A stretch of DNA of 64,000 nucleotides from Algibacter mikhailovii (GTDB lineage Bacteria; Bacteroidota; Bacteroidia; Flavobacteriales; Flavobacteriaceae), in NCBI RefSeq assembly GCF_014651495.1, contig NZ_BMWZ01000001.1, positions 250,575 through 314,574 of the forward strand, in the 5' to 3' direction. A program made the position numbers and the translations under genes. Below are positions 60,190 through 64,000 of the stretch, piece after piece. A model generated the notes under the pieces. The model was not told the DNA's origin. It did no database searches and saw nothing but the letters and a program-made list of their open reading frames with translations. Numbering within the stretch: position 1 is the first letter of the stretch; the number at the start of each line of letters is the position of its first letter.

Positions 60190-62496
60190 TTAGTTTTTTA
60201 TTGAGGATTTTAAATTTTGTTTTAGATGTTTAGCATAAAAACCCATCATAGATTTATATAATGCTATTCTATTTTCTTCCTTACCAAAACCATGACCTTC
60301 ATCATATTTTACCATATAAGGGACCTCAAAACCCTTAGCTCTTAAACCTTCAACAATTTGATCCGATTCATCAATATTTACCCTTGGGTCATTAGCACCT
60401 TGAACAACAAAAAGAGGTTTATTAATTTTATCGATATGAAAAACTGGGGAAACTTCAGTCATAATGGCTTTTTCTTCAGGGATATCAGAATCATACCAAA
60501 TTTCTTTTACAATTTCAGTGTACGGCTTCCAATATTCAGGAAAGGAATCAAAAAAGGTGAAAATATTTGACACCCCAACATAATCTACTCCACAGGCATA
60601 TAAATTTGGCGTTTTTGTTAATCCACGTAAAACGGCATAGCCGCCATGGCTAGCACCATAAATAGCTGCATTATCTTTATCAACCCAGCCTTGATCAACC
60701 ACATACTTTAAGCCGTCTTCAACATCATCCATAGCTTTTCTGCCTATCTGTTTAAAGCCAGACTCTAAAAACTGTCTACCATATCCTCCTGAAATTCTAA
60801 AGTTTACTTGAAGTGTGGCATAGCCTCGACTGGCGAAAAGTTGAGCTTCAGGATTAAAACCCCATGAATCTCTGATACCTTGAGGACCTCCATGAGGGTT
60901 AACTATCACGGGAACTTTATTGCCTTTCAACGCTTCTTTAGGTAATGTTATATAACCGTGAATAGTAATACCATCTCTACTTTTAAAAGTTATTGGGCGC
61001 ATTTCAGCCATATCATTTTCAATAAGGTCTGGCATTAAATTATACAATAACTTGAATTCATTAGTAAGAGCATAATAAGCATAATACGTGCCATATAATT
61101 TATCACTTTGAATAAAAATTAAATATTTACTCTCATCATCAGTTACATCAGCTATAGAGTAGTTGTAATTAGGGAATTTTCCCTTGATTTTCTTATGTAA
61201 TTTTTTGTAATAATCACTAACTGGGATGATATTGCTTTTTTCGCCCTCGTATGAAAAATAGTCCATTTCATATCCTCTTTTTCTAGACAATGATAAACCT
61301 GACGCGTCATAGTTTTCATTGGAAAACAACTTTTCAATAACCTTATCCTCTTTAAGATCATATAAATAAATTTGAGCTTTATCACTTTCTAAGTTTGATA
61401 TAACATAGGCATCATGAGGGTATTCAGTAGCATAATTGAATGATGATATTGAGAAATTGTCTTTCCAACTTAATTCCTTTTTTAATTCATAATTCTCTCC
61501 ATCCAGTGTGTAATATAAATCTACATTTACGCCATTTCGTAGTTTAGAAAACCCTCTAAGTTTCCCATCTTTATCAAACTCATAATCATTTACTGGATTT
61601 GCTACATCTTCATTTGTGTATAGCTGAACAATAGTACCTGTAACAATATTGATTTTATAAGGCTCAAAAATTTGGGGGTTATTTTTATTCATAGAAATTA
61701 TCATATGATTTTTGTCCTCTTTCAACCCTTCCAAAATATTTACCTTAACCCCTTCAAAAGGAGTGAGTTCTTTTTGATTTTCACCATCAATATCTACGGC
61801 AAATAAATGATAATCTTCATTACCCCCTTTATCCATTACATATACTAACCTATTATCATTAGCCCAACCGTAACCCCGTATAAGTTCTTCCTTCTCTTCA
61901 ATAACTCTTTTTATTTCATTAGTTTCTGTATTTTTTACATAGACATGGTTTTTAGCATTTTCATCTTTTTCTCTATATGATAAGTATGTACCATTAGGTG
62001 AAAATCTAAAGGTTCTTGCTTTAGGACGTTTAAAATAATCTTCTACCGAATATTTATAATTTATAGGGTTCCAACTAGCTAATTTCTCCAAATCTTCATC
62101 AGAAGAGGGTAAAGATGTATTCCCTGGAAGTGTTTTTATTGTTTTAACTAATAATAAAGGAAATTCTGTTCCACCTTGATAAAAAGTACCCGTAAGTTTA
62201 TTTTCGGATAATGTGCCAACATATTTAATACTGGCTTGATTAAATTTAATAGTAAGCGTGTTATCTATAAAAGTTGTTTCATCCATGGGAATATCAGTAG
62301 CGCCTTGTGAAGGGCTATCCATTGTGGATAAAAACCCATTAGATTCGCTTGTTACATTGAATCGTAAGAGCATTTCGGTATTTTGTACGGTTAATTTCCC
62401 TTCCCAAGAACCAACGATATCTTGAGCATTTGTTTGCAAAGTAACACCTAAAAAAAGAAGTACTGCATAGCATAATTTTAAAATGGTAGTTTTCAT
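60190..62496 (-). CDS. Secreted S9 family (prolyl oligopeptidase) peptidase
   Basis: 768 aa. Signal MKTTILKLCYAVLLFLGVTLQTNA, then a small N-terminal lipocalin-like domain (IVGSWEGKLTVQNTEMLLRF) often fused to Bacteroidota hydrolases, a beta-propeller (about 150-500), and the catalytic domain: Ser in YGASHGGYAVLRGL, Asp in VQGANDPRVN, His in YDEGHGFGKEEN. HGGPQGIRDSWGFNPEAQLFASRGY (split: HGGPQGIRD, FASRGY) is typical of DPP/acylaminoacyl types. It degrades oligopeptides in the periplasm. Ended by a strong terminator. Confidence 0.92.
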   Translation of the reverse strand: MKTTILKLCYAVLLFLGVTLQTNAQDIVGSWEGKLTVQNTEMLLRFNVTSESNGFLSTMDSPSQGATDIPMDETTFIDNTLTIKFNQASIKYVGTLSENKLTGTFYQGGTEFPLLLVKTIKTLPGNTSLPSSDEDLEKLASWNPINYKYSVEDYFKRPKARTFRFSPNGTYLSYREKDENAKNHVYVKNTETNEIKRVIEEKEELIRGYGWANDNRLVYVMDKGGNEDYHLFAVDIDGENQKELTPFEGVKVNILEGLKEDKNHMIISMNKNNPQIFEPYKINIVTGTIVQLYTNEDVANPVNDYEFDKDGKLRGFSKLRNGVNVDLYYTLDGENYELKKELSWKDNFSISSFNYATEYPHDAYVISNLESDKAQIYLYDLKEDKVIEKLFSNENYDASGLSLSRKRGYEMDYFSYEGEKSNIIPVSDYYKKLHKKIKGKFPNYNYSIADVTDDESKYLIFIQSDKLYGTYYAYYALTNEFKLLYNLMPDLIENDMAEMRPITFKSRDGITIHGYITLPKEALKGNKVPVIVNPHGGPQGIRDSWGFNPEAQLFASRGYATLQVNFRISGGYGRQFLESGFKQIGRKAMDDVEDGLKYVVDQGWVDKDNAAIYGASHGGYAVLRGLTKTPNLYACGVDYVGVSNIFTFFDSFPEYWKPYTEIVKEIWYDSDIPEEKAIMTEVSPVFHIDKINKPLFVVQGANDPRVNIDESDQIVEGLRAKGFEVPYMVKYDEGHGFGKEENRIALYKSMMGFYAKHLKQNLKSSIKN

Positions 62497-62800
62497 TTTG
62501 ATAATAGAATTTAAAATTTATTTAACTAATATTTGATTAGAGTTAAAACCTTCATGTTTGTTACACAGCATATTAAAAAACAGTCAAATTTTTATAATTT
62601 AATCTTTATTTGTGCAATAATGAAATAAAATACTCAAAATGTTTGTTCTTCAATAGTTTAGACAAAAAATAGAAAAATGGGAATACGTTGAAAAACTTAA
62701 ATTCTGATAGCACTGTTAATATTCCTTAATAATTTTCTTAACAAACATGCAAGATAAACGCCTTAAAGATGTTATTTTTGCGCGTTGCAAAATTTATGCT
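62497..62800. other. 304-bp divergent promoter region
   Basis: It lies between the S9 peptidase and the helicase. Apart from the -7 element at 62773 there is no other feature I can support; it is AT-rich. Confidence 0.4.
62773..62780 (+). promoter_or_regulatory. Bacteroidetes -7 element for the helicase gene
   Basis: TATTTTTG followed by CGCG, 21 nt before the ATG at 62801. Confidence 0.5.
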
Positions 62801-64000
62801 ATGTCTACAAAAGCTGAGTTAGAATTAGAAGAAAGAAAAGAAGGTAAAAACTTATATAGTTATCAAAAAGGCGCTATTGACAAAATTTTTACTGCTTTTG
62901 AGGAATCTCCAGAAGATTATCATTTATTATATCAGTTGCCTACAGGTGGTGGTAAAACCGTAATATTTTCTGAAATAGTAAGGCAATATCTCAAGCACCA
63001 TAAGAAAAAGGTACTTGTTATGACGCATAGAATTGAGTTGTGTAAGCAAACATCAAATATGCTTACAGAATTTGGTGTTCATAATAAAGTGGTTGATAGC
63101 AAGGCCGATTTAAGTGATCAGGCAGATTATAGCTGTTTTGTGGCTATGGTTGAAACTCTTAATAACCGACTCACAGATGATAAATTAGATATTTCTGATA
63201 TTGGATTAGTTATTATTGATGAGGCGCATTATAATTCATTTACTAAACTTTTTAAATTTTTTAGTAAATCCTTTATTTTAGGCGTAACGGCTACACCATT
63301 AAGTTCGAGTATTGAATTGCCTATGACTGACAATTATGACGAACTTATTGTTGGGGAAAGTATAGAATCTCTTATTGAAAATGGTTTTTTAGCACGGGCA
63401 GAAATGTTTACGTATAATGTTGGTTTAACATCATTAGTAGTAGGAGCTAATGGTGATTATACGGTAAAATCATCGGAAGACTTGTATACAGATAATGACA
63501 TGTTATCTAAGTTATTACAAGCTTATGAGGAACGTGCAAAAGGTAAAAAGACATTGATTTTTAATAATGGTATTACCACCTCATTACATGTGTATGACAC
63601 TTTTAGAAGGGCAGGATATCAAATTGCTCATTTAGATAATACGAATACTAAAAAAGAACGTGCACTTATTCTAAAATGGTTTAAAAATACACCCGGGGCT
63701 ATTTTAACTTCTGTAAGTATTTTAACTACCGGTTTTGATGAGCCCACAGTTGAAAGCATCATACTTAATAGAGCAACCAAGTCATTAACCTTGTACTATC
63801 AAATGATAGGTCGTGGTTCTCGTATTTTAAAAGATAAAAGCACATTTTCGGTAATAGATTTAGGGAATAACTTCCACAGATTTGGCCCTTGGGGTGATGA
63901 TTTAGACTGGCAACGTATTTTTAAATCACCTACCTATTATCTTGATTCTATTCTAAGCGATGAAGATTTAGAAAGTAATTTCAGATATGAAATGCCTGAT
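62801..64000 (+). CDS. DEAH-box superfamily II helicase, N-terminal part (runs off the right edge)
   Basis: 400 codons, open to the window end. Motifs: YQKGAIDKIF (Q-like), LPTGGGKTVIF (Walker A), VLVMTHRIELCKQ (Ia), VIIDEAHYN (Walker B, DEAH), LGVTATPLSS (III), then TLIFNNGITTSLH and the C-terminal RecA lobe TTGFDEPTVESIILNRATKS and YYQMIGRGSRIL (VI). The pattern resembles the SSL2/RadD-type repair helicases: RadD-like proteins help in DNA double-strand break repair. The C-terminus, needed to tell them apart, lies outside. Confidence 0.9.
   Translation, partial: MSTKAELELEERKEGKNLYSYQKGAIDKIFTAFEESPEDYHLLYQLPTGGGKTVIFSEIVRQYLKHHKKKVLVMTHRIELCKQTSNMLTEFGVHNKVVDSKADLSDQADYSCFVAMVETLNNRLTDDKLDISDIGLVIIDEAHYNSFTKLFKFFSKSFILGVTATPLSSSIELPMTDNYDELIVGESIESLIENGFLARAEMFTYNVGLTSLVVGANGDYTVKSSEDLYTDNDMLSKLLQAYEERAKGKKTLIFNNGITTSLHVYDTFRRAGYQIAHLDNTNTKKERALILKWFKNTPGAILTSVSILTTGFDEPTVESIILNRATKSLTLYYQMIGRGSRILKDKSTFSVIDLGNNFHRFGPWGDDLDWQRIFKSPTYYLDSILSDEDLESNFRYEMPD

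Noticed and set aside
1-64000. Search for CRISPR arrays, insertion sequences, prophage genes, tRNA or rRNA
   Set aside because: No regularly spaced repeats, transposase or integrase motifs, or cloverleaf-like conserved arms were seen by eye.

Overview
The window is an AT-rich chromosomal segment from a member of the Bacteroidota, almost certainly family Flavobacteriaceae. Evidence: lineage-typical families (DUF4834, DUF3667, DUF1835, YfhO, fused E1 alpha/beta dehydrogenase, fused aspartokinase/homoserine dehydrogenase at the head of thrABC), many genes without a Shine-Dalgarno sequence, and repeated matches to the Bacteroidetes -7 promoter element TAnnTTTG just upstream of genes. I see no rRNA, tRNA, CRISPR array, phage or insertion sequence.

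Layout. 1-3.8 kb is housekeeping: the 5' part of fumC, a 1-Cys peroxiredoxin, a 55-aa membrane microprotein, then a translationally coupled minus-strand set prfB-HAD-arsC in which prfB needs a programmed +1 frameshift. 3.8-12.8 kb is the accessory region: two paralogous GT2 glycosyltransferases, an ATP-grasp ligase overlapping a HAD phosphatase, a threonine-aldolase-fold PLP enzyme, a second ATP-grasp ligase, long decayed spacers, and a lipoprotein. Between the aldolase and the second ATP-grasp lie degraded copies of both neighbours' ends, the scar of a tandem duplication. 13-26 kb holds YbaB, oligopeptidase B, a cysteine-synthase-family enzyme, an alpha-oxoamine synthase (serine palmitoyltransferase-like) facing a GNAT-type acyltransferase, an outer-membrane protein, YfhO, a glycosyltransferase and a flippase. 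26-39.8 kb holds a low-complexity secreted protein, DUF3667, uvrA, an ECF sigma factor with a 49-aa ORF, a cysteine-free endonuclease III, bcp, a large conserved protein of unknown function, an MBL hydrolase, an XRE regulator with palindromic operators facing an M14 carboxypeptidase, and an Lrp regulator. 39.9-49.4 kb holds an MBOAT acyltransferase, a beta-barrel protein, the thrABC operon preceded by a threonine/isoleucine-rich leader peptide, and nnr. 49.4-64 kb holds a TlpA-like lipoprotein, a five-gene operon (2OG-Fe oxygenase, SUI1, DUF1835, nucleoside phosphorylase, binding-protein fold), the fused E1, a 3D-domain protein, three tandem microprotein genes, a secreted protein, an aldo/keto reductase, an S9 peptidase and the start of a DEAH helicase.

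Most noteworthy: (1) two near-identical 28-aa microproteins and a related 44-aa one in tandem at 57.6-58.05 kb, with a coding substitution pattern and a conserved hairpin; (2) a thr leader peptide with a good promoter; (3) the RF2 frameshift site with a weakened SD-like stimulator; (4) the duplicated and decayed aldolase/ATP-grasp junction in a locus that may attach amino acids to a surface glycan; (5) paired palindromic operators between the XRE regulator and the carboxypeptidase; (6) an endonuclease III with no cysteine at all. Gene functions are read from motifs and remembered family features; no database search was run.
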